A stretch of 46,333 bases of DNA. Source: an uncultured Candidatus Saccharibacteria bacterium (GTDB lineage Bacteria > Patescibacteriota > Saccharimonadia > Saccharimonadales > Saccharimonadaceae). Shown piece by piece: positions 17,244 to 24,534 of this stretch. The position numbers and the translations under genes were made by a program. The notes beneath the pieces were generated by a model, which worked only from the letters and a program-made list of their open reading frames with translations, was not told where the DNA came from and ran no database searches. Numbering within the stretch: the first letter of the stretch is position 1; the number at the start of each line of letters is the position of its first letter. The DNA lies in NCBI GenBank assembly GCA_946530935.1, contig CAMNAJ010000003.1, positions 1 through 46,333 of the forward strand. The letters are read 5' to 3'.

Positions 17244-17814
17244 ATACATCTTCTCGTTTTTGGTTGCCATTAACTTCAATTAAGAGGTCTAAATCTCTAT
17301 AATGATATAAAACCGGCAAGGTCTTTTCGCGAAACTCTTTTAATCTGTTACGAAATACCTCAATATTATCATCATCTTTGCGATCGCCTCTATCGTTTAG
17401 TATTTTAGAAGTTTCAAACCTAGCCTCAACATCAGCCTCAGATACATTCAGCAGAATCACGGCCATTATTTCATGCCCAGCTCCCGCTGCGGCAGACATT
17501 ACAGCGTTCTCTTCACCAAACCACCTGCCAATCGAAGAAAGAATCAAGGGTTGTTTAAATAACTCTGGTCTTTCAAAATAAGGCAGAACCCAGTCATAAA
17601 AGACATTCGTTGGGATAAGATTCCCATCATCTGTATAATCCTTCTTTGTTTCAGCCTCCTTCTGTCTAATGATGTCCCCAGATGACAAAAATACTGCACC
17701 CAGTGCCTCTTTTAGCATCATTCCTTGGGTATCTTTACCGGACATCGGCAAACCGAAGATGTTAATTGAGCCATACCCTAGCCAATCTTTAATTTTTTCA
17801 ATCTTTTTTTCCAT
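17191..17814 (-). CDS. Adenylate-kinase-like nucleoside monophosphate kinase
   Basis: 207 residues. P-loop GLPMSGKDTQ (21-30), close to the adenylate kinase GxPGxGKGTQ site but with Asp for Gly. SSGDIIRQ matches the NMP-binding SxGDxLR segment, and NDRGDRKDDD followed by FRNRLKEFREKTLPVLYHY matches the DRxDD...R...F...T.P...YY region of adenylate kinases. The lid is short and has no zinc cysteines. It would phosphorylate AMP or another nucleotide; because several key positions deviate, the substrate is uncertain and it may be a second, divergent family member. Leaderless TGATATGAT promoter. The 3' end overlaps the LTD gene. Confidence 0.75.
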   Translation of the reverse strand: MEKKIEKIKDWLGYGSINIFGLPMSGKDTQGMMLKEALGAVFLSSGDIIRQKEAETKKDYTDDGNLIPTNVFYDWVLPYFERPELFKQPLILSSIGRWFGEENAVMSAAAGAGHEIMAVILLNVSEADVEARFETSKILNDRGDRKDDDNIEVFRNRLKEFREKTLPVLYHYRDLDLLIEVNGNQKREDVFNEIVEKLYEKASQSPA

Positions 17815-17820
17815 GCTTTA

Positions 17821-17829
17821 ATCATATCA
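17821..17829 (-). promoter_or_regulatory. Leaderless extended -10 promoter (TGATATGAT)
   Basis: Minus strand, six bases before the ATG at 17814. It lies next to the terminator of the upstream minus-strand gene. Confidence 0.55.
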
Positions 17830-17830
17830 C

Positions 17831-17856
17831 AAAAAGGCCCTGACTAAGTCAGGGCC
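17831..17856 (-). terminator. Terminator of the 69-aa gene
   Basis: Perfect nine-pair stem GGCCCTGAC / GTCAGGGCC with a TAA loop. On the minus strand it is followed by TTTTT (17835-17831). Confidence 0.85.
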
Positions 17857-17862
17857 AGGAGA

Positions 17863-18072
17863 TCAGCCAAAAATGGCTTCCATTTGAAGCTTCACAGGCA
17901 AGGGCAGGGTATCATTATGCCAAAACCCGTCAATCGGATCGAAAACACCTACCAGCATATTCTGGCCACGAGCAGTACGCTTAACGCGCACATGGACCTT
18001 GCCAGCTTTCATGACCCCCATGTAATGAGAGCCCTTGTACTCGATAGTCTTCTGCTTGGAATTCTTTGCCAT
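17863..18072 (-). CDS. Small basic protein (69 aa), unknown
   Basis: 69 residues, strongly basic in the first 45 (MAKNSKQKTIEYKGSHYMG, then VHVRVKRTARGQN), followed by an acidic/hydrophobic C-terminus (GVFDPIDGFWHND). No membrane helix. A nucleic-acid-binding role is possible from the charge but unproven. It has a near-perfect Shine-Dalgarno sequence (AAGGAGG), a structured leader and a strong terminator, so it is a well-expressed single-gene unit like the 67-aa gene at 7801. Confidence 0.75.
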   Translation of the reverse strand: MAKNSKQKTIEYKGSHYMGVMKAGKVHVRVKRTARGQNMLVGVFDPIDGFWHNDTLPLPVKLQMEAIFG

Positions 18073-18165
18073 AGCTAAAACCTCCTTATAATGTGCACCG
18101 CTTTTTATTGAGCGGCTGGGTTATCCCAAGCAACTATTGCTTGGGGGGTTTTATAATTGTAACAC
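18073..18165 (-). promoter_or_regulatory. Structured 5' leader of the 69-aa gene
   Basis: Reading on the minus strand, a possible -10 (TGTTACAAT or TTATAA) precedes two hairpins: CCCAAGCAA/TTGCTTGGG with a three-base loop (18125-18145) and CCGCT/AGCGG with an eight-base loop (18098-18115). The AAGGAGG site then precedes the ATG. No T-run follows either hairpin in the minus direction. They could stabilise the transcript or respond to a factor. Confidence 0.4.
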
Positions 18166-18247
18166 AGATTGATAGATAAGTAAACCCCTATAACGGTCTT
18201 GTTTGTTTATTTCAAGATAACTATTAGCGATAGTGTTTACTTGTTCC

Positions 18248-18295
18248 AAGACCGCTATTGGCGGTCTTGACGTACGAGTGCTAATTTTGTATAAT
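18248..18295 (+). promoter_or_regulatory. hrcA promoter with hairpin operator and CIRCE half-site
   Basis: TTGACG (18267-18272), a 17-base spacer and TATAAT (18290-18295), six bases before the hrcA ATG. The spacer contains GAGTGCTAA (18276-18284), a perfect right arm of CIRCE; the left arm is absent. Upstream, a perfect inverted repeat AAGACCGC/GCGGTCTT (18248-18268) overlaps the -35 box by two bases. Autoregulation by HrcA is expected from the family. Confidence 0.6.
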
Positions 18296-18301
18296 GAAAC
18301 C

Positions 18302-19030
18302 ATGGAAATCACTGAGCGTCAAAAGCAAATATTGTGCCAGATTATAGAGGAATATGCCGAAACCGCATCACCAGTTGGTAGTGTCACCATGGCAAAACTT
18401 TTTGGTGTTTCTCCAGCTACTGTTAGATCCGAAATGGCTCGTCTTGAAGCTCTTGGCCTTATTGCTCAGCCACACACTTCTGCTGGCCGCGTGCCAACAG
18501 ATGCTGGCTACCGCTTTTATGTGAATAATCTTGATGGCTCAGGTAATCAAACTGTCGAATCAGAAACCGAAAGAAATTCTCTCGAGCGTAGCACTCATGC
18601 TCTCGAGGTACGTGTATCATCCCAATCTCGTGCTGATGCCGCAATTCGCGGTGCCGTTGACACTCTTGTCGAACTCACTGGCAATCTTGGTCTCGCTACT
18701 ATTGATGGTCAACTATATCTTTCTGGCATTTCTCGTCTCTTTACCCAACCAGAATTTGGCGACACGCGCCGTGTACAGGCAGTGGCAAAACTCCTTGATA
18801 ATCTTGAGCCTTGGCTTCGTGAGGCAGCCCCAGGCGAAGCATTAAATATCTTTATTGGCCAGGAGAATCCTATTGGTAAAAACTCTGAAGTTTCTCTAAT
18901 CATTTCGAAATTCCGCTCCCCATTCTCTGATCGTAGTTATATTGGCGTCCTCGGTCCAACTCGCCAAAACTACTCCCGCGTCATGGCCCTAGTTCGTCAT
19001 GCCGGCCAAATGCTTGAAGAAATCTTATAA
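18302..19030 (+). CDS. hrcA: Heat-inducible transcription repressor HrcA
   Basis: 242 residues from the ATG at 18302. An upstream in-frame start at 18233 would run through the promoter, so I reject it. The N-terminal winged helix includes ITERQKQILCQIIEEYAET and ASPVGSVTMAKLFGVSPATVRSEMARLEALGL, then QPHTSAGRVPTDAGYRFYV, all typical of HrcA. The C-terminal GAF-like part (GLATIDGQLYLSGI, ... SFSDRSYIGVLGPTRQNYSRVM...) is shorter than the roughly 340-residue average, which is common in reduced genomes. HrcA represses chaperone genes through CIRCE. grpE follows after 11 bases; dnaK and dnaJ are not adjacent. Confidence 0.95.
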   Translation: MEITERQKQILCQIIEEYAETASPVGSVTMAKLFGVSPATVRSEMARLEALGLIAQPHTSAGRVPTDAGYRFYVNNLDGSGNQTVESETERNSLERSTHALEVRVSSQSRADAAIRGAVDTLVELTGNLGLATIDGQLYLSGISRLFTQPEFGDTRRVQAVAKLLDNLEPWLREAAPGEALNIFIGQENPIGKNSEVSLIISKFRSPFSDRSYIGVLGPTRQNYSRVMALVRHAGQMLEEIL

Positions 19031-19041
19031 AAGGAGGCTAA

Positions 19042-19497
19042 ATGCATAAAAAAGAATCGCAAAAACCGGAAGCTGTTGAGGCAGCACAAGAAATAGAACA
19101 AAGAATTACTGAACTTACCAATGATCTTCAGCGTACCCGTGCCGATTTCGAAAACTTCCGTAAGCAAACTGAAATTCAAAAGGAAAACGAGAAGAAAGCC
19201 ACTCGTCTTGCCACTGTTTACAAAGTATTGCCTCTTTTAGACGACATCGACCGGGCCATCTCGACCTATGAAGAGCTAAAACCGCTTGAAAAATCCCTTG
19301 AAAAAACCCTAAAAGAGCTAAATCTTGAGAGAATCGATTCAGGCGTCGGCACCGAGTTTAATCCGGATCACCATGAGGCTGTTATGGCCGAAGGAGACGG
19401 GGAAAAAGAAACAGTTTCAGAGACTCTCCGACCAGGCTATTACTATGAAGGAGAAGTACTTCGCCCAGCTATGGTTAAAGTTAAGAGGATATCTTGA
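19042..19497 (+). CDS. grpE: Nucleotide exchange factor GrpE
   Basis: 151 residues. An N-terminal coiled coil (ELTNDLQRTRADFENFRKQ, residues about 25-43, the GrpE signature) is followed by a helical dimer region (VLPLLDDIDRAIS) and the C-terminal beta-domain (GTEFNPDHHEAVM, GYYYEGEVLRPAMVKV). GrpE releases ADP from DnaK in the chaperone cycle. It is preceded by AAAGGAGG and lies 11 bases after hrcA in a heat-shock operon. It ends with TGA. It is short for the family (about 180-200), mostly in the N-terminal tail. Confidence 0.95.
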   Translation: MHKKESQKPEAVEAAQEIEQRITELTNDLQRTRADFENFRKQTEIQKENEKKATRLATVYKVLPLLDDIDRAISTYEELKPLEKSLEKTLKELNLERIDSGVGTEFNPDHHEAVMAEGDGEKETVSETLRPGYYYEGEVLRPAMVKVKRIS

Positions 19498-19548
19498 AAA
19501 ATCACCTCTAAAGTGGTAAAATATATCAAACAGTAGAAAAGGATTTAT

Positions 19549-20214
19549 ATGGCTGAACATAAACTAGTATTAGAAAAACGTGAATTAACTGGGAAAAAAC
19601 TAAAAGCTCTTCGCGAAAAGGGCCTCATTCCGTCAGTTATTTATGGTGGTAAAGATCCAGTGCTTACTGCTTCAGAGTACGTTCCAACCGAAAAAGTACT
19701 TGAAAAAGCTGGTTACCACTCACCAATTGATCTTGATATCGCTGGCAAGAAGCAACTTGCTATCGTTAAAGACATTCATATTGACCCAGTCTCTCGTCGT
19801 ATTATCAATTTAGAGTTCCAGGCAATTAAGGCTAATGAAGTTGTTGAAGCAACTACCCCAATTACTATCGTAAACTTTGAAGCTTCCGATGCTTCTAAGA
19901 TTTACCACTTTGAGATGAATCAGGCTATGGAGGAAATTGATATCAAAGCAAAGCCTGCTGATCTTCCAAACGAGCTTGTTATTGACGCCTCAGCGCTTAA
20001 AGAAGTTGACGACAAAATTACCATTTCTGATCTCGTTCTCCCTAGCGGTGTTGAACTAGCTAACAAAGAACTTGATGAAGAACAAGTAATCGCTTCACTT
20101 TATGACCCAGCCGCTGAAGCTGCAGCTCGTGAAGCTGAAGCTGAAGGAGAGCCAGTTGATGCTGCCGATGTTCCAGCCGACAATGGCACAAAACCAGAAG
20201 AGTCTGCTGAATAA
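19549..20214 (+). CDS. rplY: 50S ribosomal protein bL25 (CTC/TL5 type)
   Basis: 221 residues. The N-terminal 5S-rRNA-binding domain shows KRELTGKKLKALREKGLIPSV, YGGKDP and KQLAIVKDIHIDPVSRRIINLEF; the C-terminal TL5-like beta domain shows NKELDEEQVIASLYDP. It ends in an Ala/Glu-rich tail as in many long-form L25 (CTC) proteins. It binds 5S rRNA in the large subunit. A weak extended -10 (TGGTAAAAT, 19514-19522) and a leader with AAAGGA suggest it is also transcribed apart from grpE. A strong terminator follows. Confidence 0.95.
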   Translation: MAEHKLVLEKRELTGKKLKALREKGLIPSVIYGGKDPVLTASEYVPTEKVLEKAGYHSPIDLDIAGKKQLAIVKDIHIDPVSRRIINLEFQAIKANEVVEATTPITIVNFEASDASKIYHFEMNQAMEEIDIKAKPADLPNELVIDASALKEVDDKITISDLVLPSGVELANKELDEEQVIASLYDPAAEAAAREAEAEGEPVDAADVPADNGTKPEESAE

Positions 20215-20224
20215 TCAGCTGAAT

Positions 20225-20259
20225 AAAAAACTAACCCCCGAAAGGGGGTTATTTTTTTA
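20225..20259. terminator. Bidirectional terminator between rplY and the aldolase fusion
   Basis: Stem TAACCCCC / GGGGGTTA with a GAAA tetraloop (20232-20251), TTTTTTT on the plus side and AAAAAA on the other, which serves the minus-strand gene ending at 20257. Confidence 0.9.
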
Positions 20260-22050
20260 TAATACTTTAGTGTTTTCTATCAGTCTATCTCTAAATGCAG
20301 TACGTGCGGCATCAGCATTGTTGATATCACCGTGCCAAGCATAAAGTGCTGGGTCCTGCAAAGCCCTTGCAAAAGAGAAAGTCACCGCCCAAGGGAACGG
20401 ACCATTCTTTTTAACCTCTGCCAAATTATTGGTAGCTTGTTCAACCGTCTGGCCACCAGAAAGGAATACAACTCCAGCCAGTTCTTCTGGCACGTGATTT
20501 TTTAGCACGTCAGCGGTAGCTTTACCCACTTCTTCTGGGGTTGATTGTACTTCTTGTTTTTTGCCAGCCAGCACCATATTAACTTTCAAAATACACGCCT
20601 CAAGTTTTACGCCGAACTTCTTTAGTTCGCTAAACAGGGAATCAAGGATTCTGCTAGTAACCTCTATGTTCTTTTCAATCGGATAATCCCCGTCATAAAC
20701 TACTTCCGGTTCGACAATTGGCACCAAGCCTGCCGACTGGCAATCCTTGGCATATTCAGCAAGGATATGGCAATTCTCGGTAATCGCGTAATCAGTAGGT
20801 GTTAAAATTTCACCACTATCGGATAAGGTTATATTAAACGCTGCGCGCCACTTTGCAAATCTTAGCCCCATACCATAGTATTCGCGAAGCCTCTCTGGTA
20901 AATCATCTAGACCCTTAGTATAGGTTTCTTCAGAACCTTCAATTTTTTCTAGGCCTTTATCAACTTTAATTCCTGGAATAATCCGCTTTGAAATAAGATA
21001 GTCTACATTAGTCATACCATTATCCGCTTTGTCACGGGCAGTCTCATCAAACAAAATCACACCATTTACGTATTTTTCGAGATCCGGTGTCGTAAAGAAG
21101 ATATTTCTATAATCATGTCTGTTCTCAAAAGTATCTTCAATATTTAGCTCAGCAAATTTCTTTTTGATTGAACCGCCAGACTCGTCTGCTGCAAGAATAC
21201 CTTTTTTCTTAGCAACCAAACTTGCTGCAATCAGCTCAAGGTCTTCCTCTGGCATATTAGCGAGGTTTTTCATTTCATCGAGACTTAATACTGAATCAAG
21301 ATTTGAATTTTCTACATTAACTTTTGCCATCTTTAAGCTTTCTTCCACAGTATTCCCAAGAACAAAACCACCTAACACGGTCGCCGCAATAATTGAATAA
21401 GCCGAAAGATGCGTAAGTTTATCAATCCTATCAATCGTAATTGGCTCTGTAATATCGTGATATGAAATCATGTTTTCAGTGATATAAATCAGATTATTGT
21501 GCTCAATTCCTTCTGCCGACTCCGCAAAAACTAGGTCAGCTCTGTGCATTAACTCTCTAACGTATGGGTCATTATTGTTTTTTACATATAAAACAAATTT
21601 AGTTTCTTTGTGCTCTTCGAGATAAGAAGCAATTCTTTCTGCCGTATCTTGTGACAGATGTGCCGACCTATCAACAAAAACATAATCATACGTTTTTCTT
21701 GGTGTATTGAAAGAAGATATCACATCTTTAGTCGGGGCAAGATATGAAACTCCATCATCTGAAATTAAAATATACCTTCTAAGCGCCGTGTCAACTAATC
21801 TATCACCATCTTCCTTTAAGTCAAAATCAGAAGCCGAAATCTTCGCTTCAATCCCCATCTTTTTCAACACCTCAAGAGAAACCGCGGCGCCACCAAGACT
21901 CGAGTGGCGACTGTAAAAAAAGTGTTCAGATGCATCAAAGCTTACATTCAGCCAAGTTACGTTGTGTTTATCTTTTTCAAAATCCGACGAACGTCCATCA
22001 AGATTAAGATAGACGTCCTTCAGGACATTGCCCACGATCAAAATATTCAT
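20257..22050 (-). CDS. Fusion of degenerate PfkB-like sugar kinase and class I fructose-bisphosphate aldolase
   Basis: 597 residues. Residues about 1-255 follow the PfkB/ribokinase fold: MNILIVGNVLKDVYLNL, then SLGGAAVSLEVLKKMG (51-66). The second PfkB signature, normally ending GAGD with the catalytic Asp, reads LTHLSAYSIIAAT (212-224), so that Asp is missing. Residues about 265-597 are a full class I aldolase: KKGILAADESGGSIKKKF (282-299), ILFDET, GLVPIVEPEVVYDGD, Schiff-base Lys489 in CILKVNMVL, FLSGGQ (529-534) and FPWAVTFSFARALQDP. The aldolase splits fructose-1,6-bisphosphate to DHAP and glyceraldehyde-3-phosphate; tpiA lies close by. The kinase half may be structural, regulatory or specific for another sugar. 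It has its own leaderless promoter. Confidence 0.9.
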   Translation of the reverse strand: MNILIVGNVLKDVYLNLDGRSSDFEKDKHNVTWLNVSFDASEHFFYSRHSSLGGAAVSLEVLKKMGIEAKISASDFDLKEDGDRLVDTALRRYILISDDGVSYLAPTKDVISSFNTPRKTYDYVFVDRSAHLSQDTAERIASYLEEHKETKFVLYVKNNNDPYVRELMHRADLVFAESAEGIEHNNLIYITENMISYHDITEPITIDRIDKLTHLSAYSIIAATVLGGFVLGNTVEESLKMAKVNVENSNLDSVLSLDEMKNLANMPEEDLELIAASLVAKKKGILAADESGGSIKKKFAELNIEDTFENRHDYRNIFFTTPDLEKYVNGVILFDETARDKADNGMTNVDYLISKRIIPGIKVDKGLEKIEGSEETYTKGLDDLPERLREYYGMGLRFAKWRAAFNITLSDSGEILTPTDYAITENCHILAEYAKDCQSAGLVPIVEPEVVYDGDYPIEKNIEVTSRILDSLFSELKKFGVKLEACILKVNMVLAGKKQEVQSTPEEVGKATADVLKNHVPEELAGVVFLSGGQTVEQATNNLAEVKKNGPFPWAVTFSFARALQDPALYAWHGDINNADAARTAFRDRLIENTKVL

Positions 22051-22056
22051 GCTTAT

Positions 22057-22065
22057 ATTATATCA
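22057..22065 (-). promoter_or_regulatory. Leaderless extended -10 promoter of the aldolase fusion
   Basis: TGATATAAT on the minus strand, six bases before the ATG at 22050. It overlaps the last codons of the upstream PMM-like gene. Confidence 0.6.
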
Positions 22066-22822
22066 CACCAAGAATACCGCGTAGTGCGAATGCGGTGTCT
22101 TCGTGATTGCGCACCGTAATTGTATCAATCCCCATTTGTACAACAGGGTAATCATTGCCGCCAGGTTGTGTCATATCGCCAAAGTATAAGACATCAGATT
22201 TTTCAACCTTGAGTTCCTCTAATAGATGCGTCATACCAAAAGTTTTATTCATTCCAGGAGTAATTGCATTAATAGAAGTTGTTCCGCCTATCTCGTAATC
22301 AAACTCTGGTGCTAGTTCCTTACATCTTTTTACAATCTGTTCACGTTTTTTATGATCTGGATCCCATGCGTACTTCTCCTCCGTACCAGCGCTCTGCCCA
22401 AGTGCCGAGAAAGTAACTTGCGAAAGACGGTTCTCGATTATTTCATCACCCGGTTTTAGTTTATCCTCTTCCCAATAACCAAGTTCTTTTGCAGATTGCT
22501 CAATTGTTGCGGAAATCTTAGCGACCTGCTCCTCAGTTAGTGGATAACTATATACCTGCTCCCAATCACTTTTCTCGACATTAAAGCGATAATACTGTGT
22601 ACCTTGTGCTACAAAAAGATGTAAATGGCTTAAAAGTTCCGGAGAAGGGTTAGGCAACCGATTTACAATTTGAATCAAGAATTGGTCAAATTTTTGGCCG
22701 GAAATTGGGCAAATCTCGAATTTTTCTAAACACTTTGTCAGTAATTCCGCGATTTCATCGGTAATTGGCGTTTTAGCCACATTTAATGTTTGGTCAATAT
22801 CGAATGCTAGAACTTTTTTCAT
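22058..22822 (-). CDS. HAD-IIB phosphatase/phosphomutase, eukaryotic-PMM-like
   Basis: 254 residues. HAD motif I is DIDQT (nucleophile D8, acid D10). ICPISGQKF resembles the SGR/SGQ motif II region. GGTTSINAITPGMNKTFG aligns in pattern with the GGQISFDVFPxGWDK part of eukaryotic phosphomannomutases, and YFGDMTQPGGNDYPV with FGDKTxPGGNDxE, the Mg-binding motif IV. Possible reactions are mannose/glucose-1-phosphate to 6-phosphate conversion or sugar phosphate hydrolysis. It lies head-to-head with tpiA and directly before the aldolase fusion (seven bases), so a sugar-phosphate role fits. Confidence 0.8.
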   Translation of the reverse strand: MKKVLAFDIDQTLNVAKTPITDEIAELLTKCLEKFEICPISGQKFDQFLIQIVNRLPNPSPELLSHLHLFVAQGTQYYRFNVEKSDWEQVYSYPLTEEQVAKISATIEQSAKELGYWEEDKLKPGDEIIENRLSQVTFSALGQSAGTEEKYAWDPDHKKREQIVKRCKELAPEFDYEIGGTTSINAITPGMNKTFGMTHLLEELKVEKSDVLYFGDMTQPGGNDYPVVQMGIDTITVRNHEDTAFALRGILGVI

Positions 22823-22828
22823 GATTTC

Positions 22829-22846
22829 ATTATAGCATGATATAAT
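22829..22846. promoter_or_regulatory. Miniature bidirectional promoter between PMM-like gene and tpiA
   Basis: Two extended -10 boxes abut back to back: TGCTATAAT on minus (22837-22829) and TGATATAAT on plus (22838-22846). Each is six bases from its start codon (22822 and 22853). The whole intergenic region is 30 bases (6+9+9+6). Confidence 0.7.
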
Positions 22847-22852
22847 TAAGAC

Positions 22853-23623
22853 ATGAAATCATATATTGTGGGCAACTGGAAGCTGAATTTTACGGTCGGC
22901 GAAGCTTCTATCTATCTTCATAAACTCCAAAAGAAAATACCAAATTATCGTGATGTTGAGGTCATAGTTGCGCCAAGCGCACTAGCCCTTCAAACTTTAT
23001 CTCTTCAAATAGACCGTCACAAAATGAAACTCGCTGCTCAAAACGCTTATCATCGTGATTACGGTGCATTTACTGGCGAAATTTCATTCTCACAACTTCG
23101 TGGTATAGCAGATTATTGTATCATCGGCCACTCCGAACGCCGTTATATCTTTCGTGAAGATGACAAGGTTATTCAAAAGAAAGTCGAAGCCGCTGTCCGC
23201 AATAAAATCACACCAATCCTATGTGTTGGCGAGACCGAATCCGAACGTGCTTTTGGTGAAACAGCCGACGTAATTCGTGATCAAGTTATCGGTGGTTTAG
23301 CTGAAGTATCAGAAGAAGATATCGATAAAGTTATCATCGCTTATGAGCCAGTCTGGGCTATTTCTAGTACGAAATCCGCTAAACTAGCTGCCCCAGATGA
23401 AATTGCCGAAGTCGTAAAACTTATCCGCAAGATTTTGAAAGATGCCTACGGTGAAAAAACCGCCGAGAATGTACCAATCCTCTTTGGCGGTAGTGTCAAC
23501 CCTTCGAATGCTGGCGCTTATCTTACCGTGCCAGGCGTAAACGGCCTCCTTGTCGGCGGCTCTAGCTTGATTCTTACCGAGTTTGCTGATATAATCGAGG
23601 TAGCAAAAAGAGTGAAATCATGA
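22853..23623 (+). CDS. tpiA: Triosephosphate isomerase
   Basis: 256 residues. NWKLN with Lys10, IIGHSERR with the catalytic His, AYEPVWAI with the catalytic Glu, and the phosphate loop PILFGGSVNPSNAGAYL, GVNGLLVGGSSL. It interconverts DHAP and glyceraldehyde-3-phosphate, taking up the products of the aldolase encoded on the opposite strand. Leaderless promoter. The last four bases overlap the start of the next gene (ATGA), so the two are translationally coupled. Confidence 0.96.
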   Translation: MKSYIVGNWKLNFTVGEASIYLHKLQKKIPNYRDVEVIVAPSALALQTLSLQIDRHKMKLAAQNAYHRDYGAFTGEISFSQLRGIADYCIIGHSERRYIFREDDKVIQKKVEAAVRNKITPILCVGETESERAFGETADVIRDQVIGGLAEVSEEDIDKVIIAYEPVWAISSTKSAKLAAPDEIAEVVKLIRKILKDAYGEKTAENVPILFGGSVNPSNAGAYLTVPGVNGLLVGGSSLILTEFADIIEVAKRVKS

Positions 23624-24222
23624 ACAGACGATACATCGATTTCGTGCCGGCGCACAAAGTAGAAAAAACCGATGATAAGCCTACCAAGGCAAAATCTACT
23701 AGTGCCAAAAAACAGGAAATCGATGAATTAAGAATCAGCGAAATGTTCGCTGTTCGTGAAGATAAACCTCGTGCCGGTGTTACTATTTCAAAGCATCCAC
23801 AAAAAAAGCCGGTAGCTTATGAAGAAAAATTTGTTAAGACTAATATTGCTAAACGCCCGCTCGGCGAAGATAAAGATGTAGCAGCTGCAAAAGCCCGCAA
23901 GCTTACTAAAATGCCTCTACCGGCCCAAAAAGCTGCCCCAAAAGCTGCCCCGGCGCCTACTCCAGCTGAGAAAAAAGCTGCCGAGACTATGAAAGTACCA
24001 AAAACCAATTTTGTTAATACCGAAAAAGTTGCAAAGCGCCCACTTTCTAAAAACGTCTATCAAAAGAAAATCGTTGTGCCAGATGAAGAGCCTACCGGCC
24101 CAGTTACAATCATTAATAAACCAGAAAAAGATTCTCGCGTCGGTCTTATCGTGACGATTATTATCACTATTATTCTTGGCGCTACCGCCGGGACCGTTGC
24201 ATTCTTACTCTTGCCAAAATAA
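23620..24222 (+). CDS. Tail-anchored Lys/Pro/Ala-rich protein with repeated KRPL motif
   Basis: 200 residues, coupled to tpiA. A long charged, disordered-looking region (1-170) ends in one C-terminal membrane helix (about 176-197, LIVTIIITIILGATAGTVAFLL), so the bulk faces the cytoplasm in a tail-anchored layout. A short motif occurs twice: KFVKTNIAKRPLGED (about 70-84) and NFVNTEKVAKRPLSKN (about 127-142). The Ala/Pro/Lys stretch between them looks like a spacer. The repeated motif could be a docking peptide for a partner. No family recognised. The next small gene starts one base after its stop. Confidence 0.75.
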   Translation: MNRRYIDFVPAHKVEKTDDKPTKAKSTSAKKQEIDELRISEMFAVREDKPRAGVTISKHPQKKPVAYEEKFVKTNIAKRPLGEDKDVAAAKARKLTKMPLPAQKAAPKAAPAPTPAEKKAAETMKVPKTNFVNTEKVAKRPLSKNVYQKKIVVPDEEPTGPVTIINKPEKDSRVGLIVTIIITIILGATAGTVAFLLLPK

Positions 24223-24223
24223 A

Positions 24224-24493
24224 ATGAGCAGTCTACTAAGAAAATATATCATCAAGGGAAACAGGGAAGACGTTTTCCATTCTTCTGCTTATAGCAAAGT
24301 TCAAAGTGGCAGTAGTATGGGCTCAGCTTCAACTGAATCCTTTTCGGCTCGTCAAGCTATTGAAAGAAATCGTCGGCACATTAAAGGGTATCACCATTCG
24401 AATCTAATGGGCAGAAATATCACTAGTGGCTCACCACGTCCAAAAACTTACACTAGAGAGCAGAGACCTGGCCCTACTCGTCCACCAAAATAA
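24224..24493 (+). CDS. Small basic disordered protein (89 aa)
   Basis: 89 residues from the ATG at 24224, one base after the previous stop; a longer in-frame reading from 24176 would overlap that gene and is rejected. It is rich in Ser, Arg, His and Gly (FHSSAYSKVQSGSSMGSAS, then RQAIERNRRHIKGYHHSNLM and PRPKTYTREQRPGPTRPPK). No membrane helix or known motif. The coupling with tpiA and the tail-anchored protein suggests a shared transcript; function unknown. Confidence 0.65.
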   Translation: MSSLLRKYIIKGNREDVFHSSAYSKVQSGSSMGSASTESFSARQAIERNRRHIKGYHHSNLMGRNITSGSPRPKTYTREQRPGPTRPPK

Positions 24494-24516
24494 TCCTAGC
24501 ATTTAAAGAGAAAAAA

Positions 24517-24525
24517 TGATATAAT
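24517..24525 (+). promoter_or_regulatory. Extended -10 promoter of the tRNA-His/tRNA-Gly pair
   Basis: TGATATAAT, nine bases before G-1 of tRNA-His. Confidence 0.65.
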
Positions 24526-24534
24526 AAGCTCCAT

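Noticed and set aside
18233-18301. Upstream start of hrcA, adding 23 residues
   Set aside because: It would translate through the -35/-10 promoter; the ATG at 18302 matches the HrcA N-terminus and the six-base leaderless spacing.
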